This document shows, piece by piece, positions 1 to 6,261 of a stretch of 7,164 nucleotides of DNA. The notes beneath the pieces were generated by a model. It did not search any database and was not told the DNA's origin. It saw only the letters and a list, made by a program, of their open reading frames with translations. This DNA is from Burkholderiales bacterium. Lineage in GTDB: Bacteria; Pseudomonadota; Gammaproteobacteria; Burkholderiales; Burkholderiaceae_C. Where the stretch lies: the NCBI GenBank assembly GCA_005789685.1, contig SXXD01000137.1, positions 1 through 7,164 on the forward strand. Reading direction: 5' to 3'. Positions within the stretch are counted from its first letter, which is position 1. Each line of letters begins with the position of its first letter. The position numbers and the translations under genes are program-made.

Positions 1-164
1 AGGAAACTTGTATTTTCAACCCAAATTCAACAGCAAGGAATTAAGGTAAACCATTGTGTTTTTCAATCATGTCAATGCCATTATCTAACTCATCAAATGG
101 TTATCATATGATTTAAATCAAGATTTAATCATCTCCCCGTTCTTCAAACTATCCTGTCACGCTT

Positions 165-407
165 ATGAGCCTCAAAATAGTTGTCTACTCCAAGTCTGCC
201 TGCCCCCAATGCGAGTCAGTCAAGATGATTCTCAAGTCCAAATCTTTGGCCTACGAAGAAATTAAAATTGACGACGAAGCAGAGCGCATGGCTTTCTATG
301 AAAAGTGTGGGCCCGCTGTGCGTCAAATGCCGCAGGTTTTCATCAACGATCAGCGTGTGGGTGGCTTGGCTGGTTTGCAGGCGGCTTTGGCCCAAATGGC
401 CAATTGA
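165..407 (+). CDS. Small glutaredoxin (dithiol, CPQC active site)
   Basis: An 80-residue protein that is a complete single thioredoxin fold of glutaredoxin type. It opens with a beta strand (KIVVYSKSACPQC) that places the dithiol active site C13-P14-Q15-C16 at the start of helix 1. The cis-proline contact follows at M55-P56 (RQMPQVFIN), and the GG turn that contacts glutathione is G66-G67 (RVGGLAGL). It lacks the WSGFRPD-like tail of NrdH redoxins, so glutaredoxin is preferred. The expected role is cytoplasmic, glutathione-dependent reduction of protein disulfides or mixed disulfides. An extra cysteine, C48, sits in the middle. The ATG at 165 has no visible Shine-Dalgarno sequence; the start is fixed by the need to keep the first strand. 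It converges on the yghU-like gene, which also uses glutathione, but the two cannot share a transcript. The family call is firm and the physiological target unknown. Confidence 0.93.
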   Translation: MSLKIVVYSKSACPQCESVKMILKSKSLAYEEIKIDDEAERMAFYEKCGPAVRQMPQVFINDQRVGGLAGLQAALAQMAN

Positions 408-455
408 TGTGATCGAAGCGCAAGTTCACAATATGCTATTGCGCACCAACCTTGT

Positions 456-1328
456 TTAGTCTTTTTTCTGCAGCTTGTCTTGGGTGTGCAGATCAAAGTC
501 ACTTGCATCGTGGCGTTCATGCAGTTGAATTTCTAAGGGCCCCATCACACGGTTGACCATGCGGCCTCTTTGAACAGCAGGTCGGGCCTCTATTTCATCG
601 GCCCATCGAATCACATGGGTGTATTCGTGAACTTGTAAAAACTCACCTGAATCGTAGCGCTCGCCTTTGGCCAAGCTGCCATACCAAGGCCAAATGGCCA
701 TGTCGGCAATGGTGTAATCGTCACCACACACAAATCGGTTGTTGGCCAGCCTTTGGTTTAAGACATCGAGTTCACGCTTCACTTCCATGGCAAAGCGATC
801 AATGGCGTATTCAATTTTGGTGGGCGCATAAGCGTAGAAGTGACCGAAGCCGCCACCCAGGTAAGGCGCACTGCCCATTTGCCACATGAGCCAAGACATG
901 CACTCGGTGCGTTTGGCAACATCGGTTGGTAAAAAGGCTTTGAATTTTTCGGCCAAATAGAAAAGGATAGAACCCGACTCAAACACGCGCTGTGGTGTTG
1001 GCGTGCTGTAATCCAGCAGCGCTGGAATTTTGGAATTTGGATTCACGCCCACAAAGCCGCTGCTAAATTGCATGCCTTCGCTGATGCGAATGAGCCAAGC
1101 ATCGTATTCAGCGCCTGCGTGCCCAAGTGCCAGCAACTCTTCCAACATGACTGTCACTTTGATGCCATTGGGGGTGCCCAATGAGTAAAGTTGAAGAGGG
1201 TGCTTGCCTCTAGGCAATTCTTGTTCGTGCGTTGCACCTGCTACAGGGCGATTGATGTTGGCAAAGCGGCCGCCATTGGCCTTTTGCCAAGTCCAGACCT
1301 TGGGGGGAACGTAAGGGGTGTCTGACAT
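456..1328 (-). CDS. yghU: YghU-like glutathione S-transferase / disulfide-bond oxidoreductase
   Basis: A 290-residue protein, close to the length I recall for E. coli YghU, and recognisable along its whole length. It has the family's N-terminal extension (VWTWQKANGGRFANINRP, residues 11-28, with N26 in the ANIN motif). The thioredoxin-like domain follows with the SLGTPNG loop (49-55), NPNSKIPAL (96-104, cis-Pro region) and FESGSILFYLAEK (116-128, glutathione gamma-glutamyl contact). The helical C-terminal domain carries the GST N-capping box T206-I-A-D209 in YTIADMAIWPW. The end resembles the family tail ERHDASDF (271-278). In E. coli this family binds two glutathione molecules and shows disulfide reductase and organic hydroperoxide activity without a catalytic Ser, Cys or Tyr. 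The ATG at 1328 is preceded by AAGG at 8 bases and by a TATAAAT box on the minus strand at 1344-1350. It is divergent from the aldehyde dehydrogenase and convergent with glutaredoxin. Confidence 0.95.
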   Translation of the reverse strand: MSDTPYVPPKVWTWQKANGGRFANINRPVAGATHEQELPRGKHPLQLYSLGTPNGIKVTVMLEELLALGHAGAEYDAWLIRISEGMQFSSGFVGVNPNSKIPALLDYSTPTPQRVFESGSILFYLAEKFKAFLPTDVAKRTECMSWLMWQMGSAPYLGGGFGHFYAYAPTKIEYAIDRFAMEVKRELDVLNQRLANNRFVCGDDYTIADMAIWPWYGSLAKGERYDSGEFLQVHEYTHVIRWADEIEARPAVQRGRMVNRVMGPLEIQLHERHDASDFDLHTQDKLQKKD

Positions 1329-1382
1329 GCTAAAACCTTGTCTATTTATACGATTGAGAGCCTACACGAGATCGAGGTTTAA

Positions 1383-1418
1383 CAAAACGCGGAAAACACT
1401 CTTCAAAAACGCGTTTTG
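1383..1418. promoter_or_regulatory. Candidate operator in divergent yghU / aldehyde dehydrogenase spacer
   Basis: The 139-base divergent spacer contains CAAAACGCG at 1383-1391 and its exact inverse CGCGTTTTG at 1410-1418, separated by 18 bases. The right arm also lies in a perfect 12-bp palindrome, AAAACGCGTTTT (1406-1417), so the site can be read as one full palindrome plus an upstream extra half site. Its place between two divergent genes for electrophile and aldehyde defence suits a shared regulator-binding site. No regulator gene is visible nearby. The repeat is directly seen; its role is inferred. Confidence 0.45.
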
Positions 1419-1467
1419 AGGCCCTAAACTCTGACGGATTCTAATTCGACCCCTTAAAGAGATACAC

Positions 1468-2892
1468 ATGTCTGATCAAAGCCCTACAGTTCAAATGCAA
1501 CAAGTTTTTGACTCGCATGCTGCCACGGCGCTGCGCCTTAGGGGCTCCACGGCCAATGAGCGCATTGAAAAAATTCGCAAGTTGCGCGATGCCGTCATTG
1601 CGCATACCGAAGATTGGTATCAAGCGGCCTATGCCGATTTCAAAAAGCCGGCCGGCGAAGTCGATTTGGCTGAAATCTTGCCCATCTGTTTGGAAGCCAA
1701 CGACGCCATTCGAAATTTAAAAAAATGGATGAAGCCACAGAAAGTTTGGCCCACACTGTTGACCTTGGGCACCAGCAGTTATGTGCAGTCCATGCCCCGT
1801 GGACGCTGCCTAATCATTGGTCCTTTCAATTACCCCGTGAACCTCACCTTGGGCCCTCTCATCTCGGCCATTGCAGCGGGCAACACGGCCATTGTGAAGC
1901 CCTCAGAACTCACGCCGCATTTGTCGGGCCTGATTGCCAAGGTGGTGCGCGAGGTGTTTTCAGAAAACGAAGTGGCGGTCATTGAAGGCGAAGCCGATGT
2001 GGCCCAGGGTCTACAGGCCTTGCCCTTTGACCATGTGTTCTTTACCGGTAGCCCTGCCATTGGCAAGCATGTCATGGCAGCGGCTGCCAAAAACTTGGCC
2101 AGCGTCACCTTGGAGTTGGGCGGCAAAAGCCCCACCATCGTGGACGCCAGTGCCAATTTAAAGTTGGCAGCCCGCAACATTATTTGGTCTAAGTTTGCCA
2201 ACTCTGGTCAAACCTGCATTGCTCCCGATCACGTGTTTGTGCACGAAAGCGTCAAGCACAAATGGCTTGAGTTGTGCAAAAAAGAAATCAAAAAGGCCTA
2301 CGGTACCTCACTCACAGATCAAGCCAGCAATCCTCATTTGGCGCACATGGTCAACGCCAGACACACTGCTCGCATCAAGTACCTGCTTGACGATGCGCAG
2401 GCCCGTGGTGCGCGTACCTTGCAGGGCGGAGGTGTGGATGAAGCCAGCTGTTTTGTACAACCAACTTTGTTGGACCAAATTCCGGCAGACGCCAAAATCA
2501 TGGAAGAAGAAATTTTTGGCCCATTGCTGCCCATCATTGGCTACACAGATTTAGACCAAGTGATTGCCAGTATCAATGCTGGGCCTAAACCATTGGCGTA
2601 TTACATCTACAGCCAAACCAATGCCAACATTGACAAAACCTTAACCCAAATTACATCGGGTGGCGCTTGCGTGAACCATTCACTCTTACAGTTCTTGCAA
2701 GGCAATTTACCTTTCGGTGGCGTTAACAATTCAGGCATAGGCCGCGCACACGGACACTACGGTTTCAAGGAATTCAGCCACGAGCGGGGTGTGGTTAAAA
2801 CGCAATTTGACTTTGCTGCCATGCTCATGATGCCCGGACAAGTTTTGCCCATCATGCGGAAGGCTCTGAAGATGGGCTTCAAGTTTCTTTGA
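1468..2892 (+). CDS. NAD(P)-dependent aldehyde dehydrogenase, class 3-like (coniferyl/fatty aldehyde type)
   Basis: A 474-residue aldehyde dehydrogenase. The length, with no N-terminal extension, fits the ALDH3/CalB-like branch rather than the roughly 500-residue branches. Visible motifs in order are GPFNYPVNLTLGP (118-130, with N121 stabilising the oxyanion), KPSE (144-147), FTGSPAIGK (192-200, cofactor loop), LELGGKSP (215-222, with general base E216), SGQTCIAPD (246-254, with catalytic nucleophile C250), EEIFGP (347-352) and LPFGGVNNSGIG (414-425). All catalytic residues are present. It oxidises an aldehyde to the acid with NAD(P)+; the substrate could be aliphatic, aromatic or coniferyl aldehyde and cannot be read from sequence alone. 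The tail (about 451-474) is hydrophobic and basic, ending FKFL, and may aid membrane contact as in fatty-aldehyde members. AAAGAGAT lies just upstream of the ATG. It is a single gene, convergent on the thioesterase. Confidence 0.93.
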   Translation: MSDQSPTVQMQQVFDSHAATALRLRGSTANERIEKIRKLRDAVIAHTEDWYQAAYADFKKPAGEVDLAEILPICLEANDAIRNLKKWMKPQKVWPTLLTLGTSSYVQSMPRGRCLIIGPFNYPVNLTLGPLISAIAAGNTAIVKPSELTPHLSGLIAKVVREVFSENEVAVIEGEADVAQGLQALPFDHVFFTGSPAIGKHVMAAAAKNLASVTLELGGKSPTIVDASANLKLAARNIIWSKFANSGQTCIAPDHVFVHESVKHKWLELCKKEIKKAYGTSLTDQASNPHLAHMVNARHTARIKYLLDDAQARGARTLQGGGVDEASCFVQPTLLDQIPADAKIMEEEIFGPLLPIIGYTDLDQVIASINAGPKPLAYYIYSQTNANIDKTLTQITSGGACVNHSLLQFLQGNLPFGGVNNSGIGRAHGHYGFKEFSHERGVVKTQFDFAAMLMMPGQVLPIMRKALKMGFKFL

Positions 2893-2906
2893 AAGGCGCA
2901 GTTTGC

Positions 2907-3725
2907 TTAGGCTTTGTAGTAAACCACTTGATGGCTGGTGGCCATCAATTGTTGCTGGTCACTCCAAATTTCAGCCGATTGATCATGGTAACCCAGACCA
3001 AATTTAGACGCGTGCGCAATTCCCAATACATGATTTGTACCGTGTGAACTGAGAAATGCGGTGTCCGTATGGAAATGCGTGGTGAGAGAAATGGTGCCTG
3101 CAGGAAATCTACCCATTTTGCGCACGAAAATGCGGGGAACAAATGAGTCACAGATAGCTGTTAGAGATAAAAAATCAAGTGGCCGCGGCGGATCATCTTG
3201 AATCCAAAATTCTGTGATCGCATCTGGTTCTTGGCTGAGTTGCTGACCGTCAATCATGAGGCCTTTGATGGTGCGCATGTCATAGCGATGAGTCCACTCC
3301 GGCGCTTTGGACGTATCTGCCCGCGCTAGTTCTAGAGCAGGCTTTCGAACTGGAAAATCGAGTTCTGTTGAATGCCAAGTTTCGCGGCGAATGGCAAAAA
3401 CAGCGCTGGCTGTGGTTGCAATTTGACCATCATGCTGAAAAAGTGTCATGAACCAATGCTGTGTTGAGCGATTGGTTCTCAGTGCTTGGGCTTGGATGGT
3501 GAAGGGCCCGTCTTCAATGGGGCCCGCAAAATTCACAGTCAGAGAGACAGGATCACCTAATCTATTTTGATGCTTCAGGACAGCATTCAACATGACAGCA
3601 GAGGTGACACCCCCAAAGGGGCCAACCATGTTGCCATAGGCTGGCTGAGTGTGGCCTAACCACAGACCATCGTTGTTCAGTTCTAGGTTAGTGGCTAGAT
3701 CAAGTGGGTGCAAGAGATTTGTCAT
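2907..3725 (-). CDS. TesB-like double-hotdog acyl-CoA thioesterase family protein
   Basis: A 272-residue protein of the thioesterase-like (double hotdog) superfamily. The N-terminal hotdog shows the family opening: GLWLGHTQPAYGNMVGPFGG, then a helix (VTSAVMLNAVLKHQ), then PVSLTVNFAGPIEDGPFTIQAQALRTN, with residues around 20-85 covering the hotdog helix and first strands. The second half, about 160-270, repeats the pattern: PPRPLDFLSLTAICDSFVPR, PAGTISLTTHFHTD and the closing strand DQQQLMATSHQVVYYK. It probably hydrolyses an acyl-CoA thioester in the cytoplasm. The substrate is unknown, and a non-enzymatic acyl-CoA binding role cannot be excluded. It lies 24 bases downstream of the ALDH7-type gene on the same strand, so co-transcription is likely. 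No Shine-Dalgarno sequence precedes the ATG at 3725. The stop lies 14 bases from the stop of the convergent aldehyde dehydrogenase, leaving no room for a terminator outside coding sequence. Confidence 0.8.
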   Translation of the reverse strand: MTNLLHPLDLATNLELNNDGLWLGHTQPAYGNMVGPFGGVTSAVMLNAVLKHQNRLGDPVSLTVNFAGPIEDGPFTIQAQALRTNRSTQHWFMTLFQHDGQIATTASAVFAIRRETWHSTELDFPVRKPALELARADTSKAPEWTHRYDMRTIKGLMIDGQQLSQEPDAITEFWIQDDPPRPLDFLSLTAICDSFVPRIFVRKMGRFPAGTISLTTHFHTDTAFLSSHGTNHVLGIAHASKFGLGYHDQSAEIWSDQQQLMATSHQVVYYKA

Positions 3726-3749
3726 TGGGTTGGGGCTAAGCTTACACAG

Positions 3750-5258
3750 TTAAACATCAAACTGTATGCCCTGTGCCAGTGGCAAGCTGCTACCGTAATT
3801 CACGGTGTTGGTGGTCCTGCGCATGTAGGCCTTCCAGGCATCGGAACCCGACTCACGCCCACCGCCAGTTTCTTTTTCACCACCAAATGCCCCGCCAATT
3901 TCAGCGCCGCTGGTGCCTATGTTGACATTGGCTATGCCGCAATCAGAACCAATGGATGAAGTAAATATTTCTGCTTCACGCAGATCTTGAGTGAATACAG
4001 AAGAAGACAGACCATGCGATGCTGCATTGTTCATGGCAATGGCATCTTCAAAATTATCGTAAGGAACCACGTACAAAATAGGCGCAAAAGTTTCGCGCAG
4101 CATAGGACCCATTTGTATTTCAAACTCAACAATGGCTGGGCGAACGTAATAGGCACGGGGACCACCCACATCGCATCGATTTCCAAAATGAACTTTGGCG
4201 CCTAATTTTTTGGCTTCTTCGAGTGAGGTCTGCATGTTGTTAAATGCAGTTTGATCAATCAGGGGACCTACCAAGGTTCCCGTTGTGAGCGGGTTGCCCA
4301 CAGGTAGCTTCTCAAATACTTTTTGCAAAGATGAAATCAACTGCTGGTAAACAGAGCGATGAACAATAAGTCGTCTGAGGGTAGTACAACGTTGACCTGC
4401 TGTGCCAGCTGCAGAAAAAACCACGCCCCGTGTTACCAATTCTAAATTAGCGCTAGGGCAGACAATGGCTGCATTGTTGCCGCCCAACTCTAGCAATGAT
4501 TTTTTGAAAGTTGTTGCACAGGCCATGGCAACTTGGCGGCCCATGGCAGTAGAGCCCGTGGCACTGACCAGTTTGATGTGAGGGCTTTCAACCATGGCTT
4601 TGCCCACTGTGCTGTTGCCTTGAAGCAGGCACACCATTCCATCAGTGGCCATTCCTGATTGTTCTGCGGCTTTTAACAGGAGCCCAGTCAATGCCATGGC
4701 ACTCAGGGGCGCTTTCTCTGAAGGCTTCCAAACAAGGGTGTTGCCACAGACCAAGGCCAAAGCAGCATTCCATGCGAAAACTGCCATCGGAAAATTAAAG
4801 GCGGAAATGATGCCTACAGCGCCTAGTGGATGCCAAGTTTCAAGCAATTTGTGATCCGGGCGTTCGCTGGCAATGCTCAATCCATAAAGCTGGCGTGAGA
4901 GTCCCACTGCAAACTCACAAATGTCGACCACCTCTTGAACTTCTCCCCAGCCTTCTTGCAGGATCTTTCCGGTTTCATGAGAAATCAGTTGGCCCAGGGG
5001 CTCTTTGTGCTGTCTCACAAGTTCGCCAAATACACGCACCAACTCACCTCGCTTGGGCGCTGGTACTTTGCGCCAAGCAAGCGAGGCTTGGTGTGAACGA
5101 AAGAGTTCTGCACTGATTTGAGCTTCTGTGTGGGCCGTAACTTTTGCAAGCAACCTGCCGTCAACAGGAGAGTTGACCTCGAAACCCTGAGCATTGAAGG
5201 GCGGCAATGCGAGGTTCAAGGATTTGAAAATACTTTGGATATCGGTGCAGTAACTCAT
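3750..5258 (-). CDS. amaB: ALDH7-family alpha-aminoadipic semialdehyde (piperideine-6-carboxylate) dehydrogenase
   Basis: A 502-residue aldehyde dehydrogenase that matches the ALDH7 subfamily (human antiquitin, Pseudomonas AmaB, Streptomyces Pcd) in its most diagnostic blocks. These are GEVQEVVDICEFAVGLSR (105-122), SAFNFPMAV (152-160, with N155), LLELGGNNAAIV (255-266, general base E257), GTAGQRCTT (285-293, nucleophile C291), RETFAPILYV (388-397) and GAEIGGAFGGEKETGGGRES (451-470). In antiquitin an arginine next to the catalytic cysteine and a glutamate in the GEVQE helix bind the aminoadipate group; here these are R290 and probably E109, so substrate specificity looks conserved. The reaction is alpha-aminoadipic semialdehyde to alpha-aminoadipate with NAD+, in lysine or pipecolate breakdown. 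The start at 5258 has a clear Shine-Dalgarno sequence, AAGAGGA (5263-5269). It is the first gene of a probable operon with the thioesterase. No aminotransferase or pipecolate oxidase gene lies in the window. Confidence 0.92.
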   Translation of the reverse strand: MSYCTDIQSIFKSLNLALPPFNAQGFEVNSPVDGRLLAKVTAHTEAQISAELFRSHQASLAWRKVPAPKRGELVRVFGELVRQHKEPLGQLISHETGKILQEGWGEVQEVVDICEFAVGLSRQLYGLSIASERPDHKLLETWHPLGAVGIISAFNFPMAVFAWNAALALVCGNTLVWKPSEKAPLSAMALTGLLLKAAEQSGMATDGMVCLLQGNSTVGKAMVESPHIKLVSATGSTAMGRQVAMACATTFKKSLLELGGNNAAIVCPSANLELVTRGVVFSAAGTAGQRCTTLRRLIVHRSVYQQLISSLQKVFEKLPVGNPLTTGTLVGPLIDQTAFNNMQTSLEEAKKLGAKVHFGNRCDVGGPRAYYVRPAIVEFEIQMGPMLRETFAPILYVVPYDNFEDAIAMNNAASHGLSSSVFTQDLREAEIFTSSIGSDCGIANVNIGTSGAEIGGAFGGEKETGGGRESGSDAWKAYMRRTTNTVNYGSSLPLAQGIQFDV

Positions 5259-5373
5259 GGTGTCCTCTTGACGTTCGAGCCATGAGTTTACGTGGCTTTA
5301 TTGAAATTTCACAATCAACTCAATTCAAATCAAAATTGGAAAGAAAGAGCGAAGAAAAATGACCCACGCGCCG
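5259..5373. promoter_or_regulatory. Spacer upstream of the ALDH7-type operon, probable promoter region
   Basis: These 115 AT-rich bases lie between the toxin stop and the ALDH7-type start, both on the minus strand. They contain a 10-bp palindrome TGAAATTTCA at 5302-5311 and several TTGA-type hexamers on the minus strand, but no convincing -35/-10 pair. No strong terminator hairpin follows the toxin gene, so some readthrough from the toxin-antitoxin operon into the dehydrogenase is possible. The Shine-Dalgarno AAGAGGA at 5263-5269 is the only clear signal. Confidence 0.35.
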
Positions 5374-5778
5374 CTATAGACTTCGCTTAAAAGTTGCTTG
5401 CACCTTGGGCACCATCGAGGCGTGAAGTAAACCTAGTTTTGGATTTTGACCGTGCGGTGCTTGAGGTGCCACGGAAAACCAATCGGAATTGAAGGGTAAG
5501 TTCACCACCTGCCTTAAATTGAACTTGGTGTCGTAACTCAAGTTGGAGCTTGAAAAAGCAATAGGATGTTTTGCCTGAGTGATAGAAAACTCACCTGCGT
5601 AAAGACGCTCAACTTTTTGGCTTGTTCCGTAGGCTAAATCAACAGTGTAATGGCCGTCATCTATCTCGTGCACACTTAATAAAAGACTAGGCCTTGCCTT
5701 GGGTTTGTTTGCTATTTGATCTGGGAAATGACACCAAACGATGTCGCCTGCTGCGGGCTCAGGCCACCAATGCCTCAT
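5374..5778 (-). CDS. PemK/MazF-like type II toxin (probable endoribonuclease)
   Basis: A 134-residue protein with the opening layout of the PemK/MazF fold: P-x-x-GDIVWCHFPD (GDIVW at 11-15), then the loop and KARPSLLL (27-34), in which R29-P30 matches the conserved arginine-proline of MazF-type toxins. The strand VDLAYGTSQ (46-54) has the T-S pair (52-53) found near the active site. A second conserved-looking block, TKFNLRQVVNLPFNSDWFSV, occupies 84-103, and the C-terminus (PKLGLLHASMV, 113-123) is longer than in short MazF proteins. The known role of the family is sequence-specific cleavage of mRNA or other RNA, inhibited by a cognate antitoxin. The start codon overlaps the antitoxin stop as ATGA and has no clear Shine-Dalgarno of its own, so translation is probably coupled. 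Family assignment is by pattern only; enzymatic activity is not shown. Confidence 0.75.
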   Translation of the reverse strand: MRHWWPEPAAGDIVWCHFPDQIANKPKARPSLLLSVHEIDDGHYTVDLAYGTSQKVERLYAGEFSITQAKHPIAFSSSNLSYDTKFNLRQVVNLPFNSDWFSVAPQAPHGQNPKLGLLHASMVPKVQATFKRSL

Positions 5779-6083
5779 GTCTGAGACTCGTTGATGAACA
5801 AGCTTGAGCGAAGTTTGGGGGGCGTTAATGCTTGAGCGGTCATTGATTTTTTGCTGGCTAACTTTACTTGCTTCAGCTGTGATGCATTCAAGGGTCCATC
5901 ATCAATTTCATAGTGCGGCAATACCCGGGCAGCCAGCTGTTGCAATGCCATGTGAATTGCTTGGGTTTCATCAACGCCAAGATGTGCTGCCACTTTCTTG
6001 GCCGTTTCGCGAGTGACCCCGGTAATGGTGTCGACGCTTCGATATCTAAAGGGTATTTGAGCCGGGAGGGATTTTGAAGGCAT
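5775..6083 (-). CDS. Putative antitoxin of the PemK/MazF-like module
   Basis: A small protein directly upstream of, and overlapping, the toxin gene, in the usual antitoxin-first order. From the ATG at 6083 it has 102 residues. An N-terminal half rich in helix-forming residues (TRETAKKVAAHLGVDETQAI at residues 24-43, then a second helix) looks like a small DNA-binding or dimerisation domain. It is followed by LPHYEIDDGPLNASQLK (55-71) and a disordered, basic tail that would wrap the toxin. I cannot assign a named antitoxin family. The same frame is open to an ATG at 6146 (123 residues), with another ATG at 6092. I chose 6083 because GGGA lies 8 bases before it, and because a plausible promoter and perfect palindrome at 6104-6141 would fall inside the gene if it began at 6146. 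It probably represses its own promoter. Confidence 0.7.
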   Translation of the reverse strand: MPSKSLPAQIPFRYRSVDTITGVTRETAKKVAAHLGVDETQAIHMALQQLAARVLPHYEIDDGPLNASQLKQVKLASKKSMTAQALTPPKLRSSLFINESQT

Positions 6084-6093
6084 GCCGTGCATC

Positions 6094-6120
6094 CCAAAGT
6101 TTGGATATCTTGAAGATATC
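6094..6120 (-). promoter_or_regulatory. Tandem palindromic operator of the toxin-antitoxin operon
   Basis: Two perfect palindromes abut here and share one base. CCAAAGTTTGG (6094-6104) has 5-bp arms and a one-base centre. GATATCTTGAAGATATC (6104-6120) has 8-bp arms and a one-base centre. The larger one covers the proposed -10 box and transcription start; the smaller lies between it and the chosen start codon. This position suits negative autoregulation by antitoxin or toxin-antitoxin complex. The symmetry is directly seen; binding is inferred. Confidence 0.6.
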
Positions 6121-6141
6121 AGATCAGAGGGATTTTTGCAA
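6113..6141 (-). promoter_or_regulatory. Candidate sigma-70 promoter of the toxin-antitoxin operon
   Basis: On the minus strand a -35 hexamer TTGCAA (6141-6136) is separated by exactly 17 bases from a -10 hexamer TATCTT (6118-6113). Each matches consensus at 4 of 6 positions. Transcription would start near 6106-6104, giving a leader of about 20 bases before the ATG at 6083. The -10 box sits inside the 17-bp palindrome, which supports a repressible promoter. Confidence 0.45.
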
Positions 6142-6170
6142 TGCATTGTGCAGCTTAGCCCAATACAAAA

Positions 6171-6190
6171 GCAATTGGCTTTTCAATTGC
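6171..6190 (-). terminator. Possible intrinsic terminator of the SET-domain gene
   Basis: Read on the minus strand, GCAATTG and CAATTGC form a 7-bp stem with a 6-base loop (AAAAGC), followed at once by TTTTGTATT. It lies about 70 bases past the SET-gene stop and before the toxin-antitoxin promoter, where a terminator is expected. The stem is AT-rich and the T run short, so efficiency is probably modest. An alternative overlapping hairpin can form from 6167-6172 with 6178-6183. Confidence 0.4.
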
Positions 6191-6261
6191 CTGCATGCAT
6201 TAAATGGAGACGGTCAAATCATGTCGAGATTAGGCGATTCGGGCGGTCGTGTTTTTGGATC

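Noticed and set aside
53..84. TTGTGT (54-59) and CATTAT (79-84) as a glutaredoxin promoter.
   Set aside because: The spacing is 19 bases and the fit to consensus is poor in an AT-rich background.
1..109. Possible end of a gene entering from the left (open in frame 1 to a TGA at 107-109; frame 2 to a TAA at 47-49).
   Set aside because: Both stretches are short, AT-rich and show no recognisable protein pattern, so a choice of frame would be a guess.
418..444. GCGCAA-N15-TTGCGC as a bidirectional terminator between glutaredoxin and yghU.
   Set aside because: Only 6-bp arms with a 15-base loop; the T run at 461-467 lies well past the stem inside yghU, so it is too weak to list.
1830..2201. A 123-codon minus-strand open frame inside the class-3-type aldehyde dehydrogenase.
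   Set aside because: It is antisense to the conserved catalytic core, and its residues mirror the motifs of the real gene.
2195..2554. A 119-codon plus-strand open frame inside the same aldehyde dehydrogenase.
   Set aside because: Shifted frame over a gene with all catalytic residues intact; no start signal and no domain pattern.
4826..5116. A 96-codon plus-strand open frame opposite the ALDH7-type gene.
   Set aside because: Antisense to a highly conserved coding region, with no ribosome site or family signature.
6139..6199. Short palindromes CAATGCATTG (6139-6148) and TGCATGCA (6192-6199).
   Set aside because: Short self-complementary words around ATGCAT with no placement that suggests a function beyond the listed operator and terminator.
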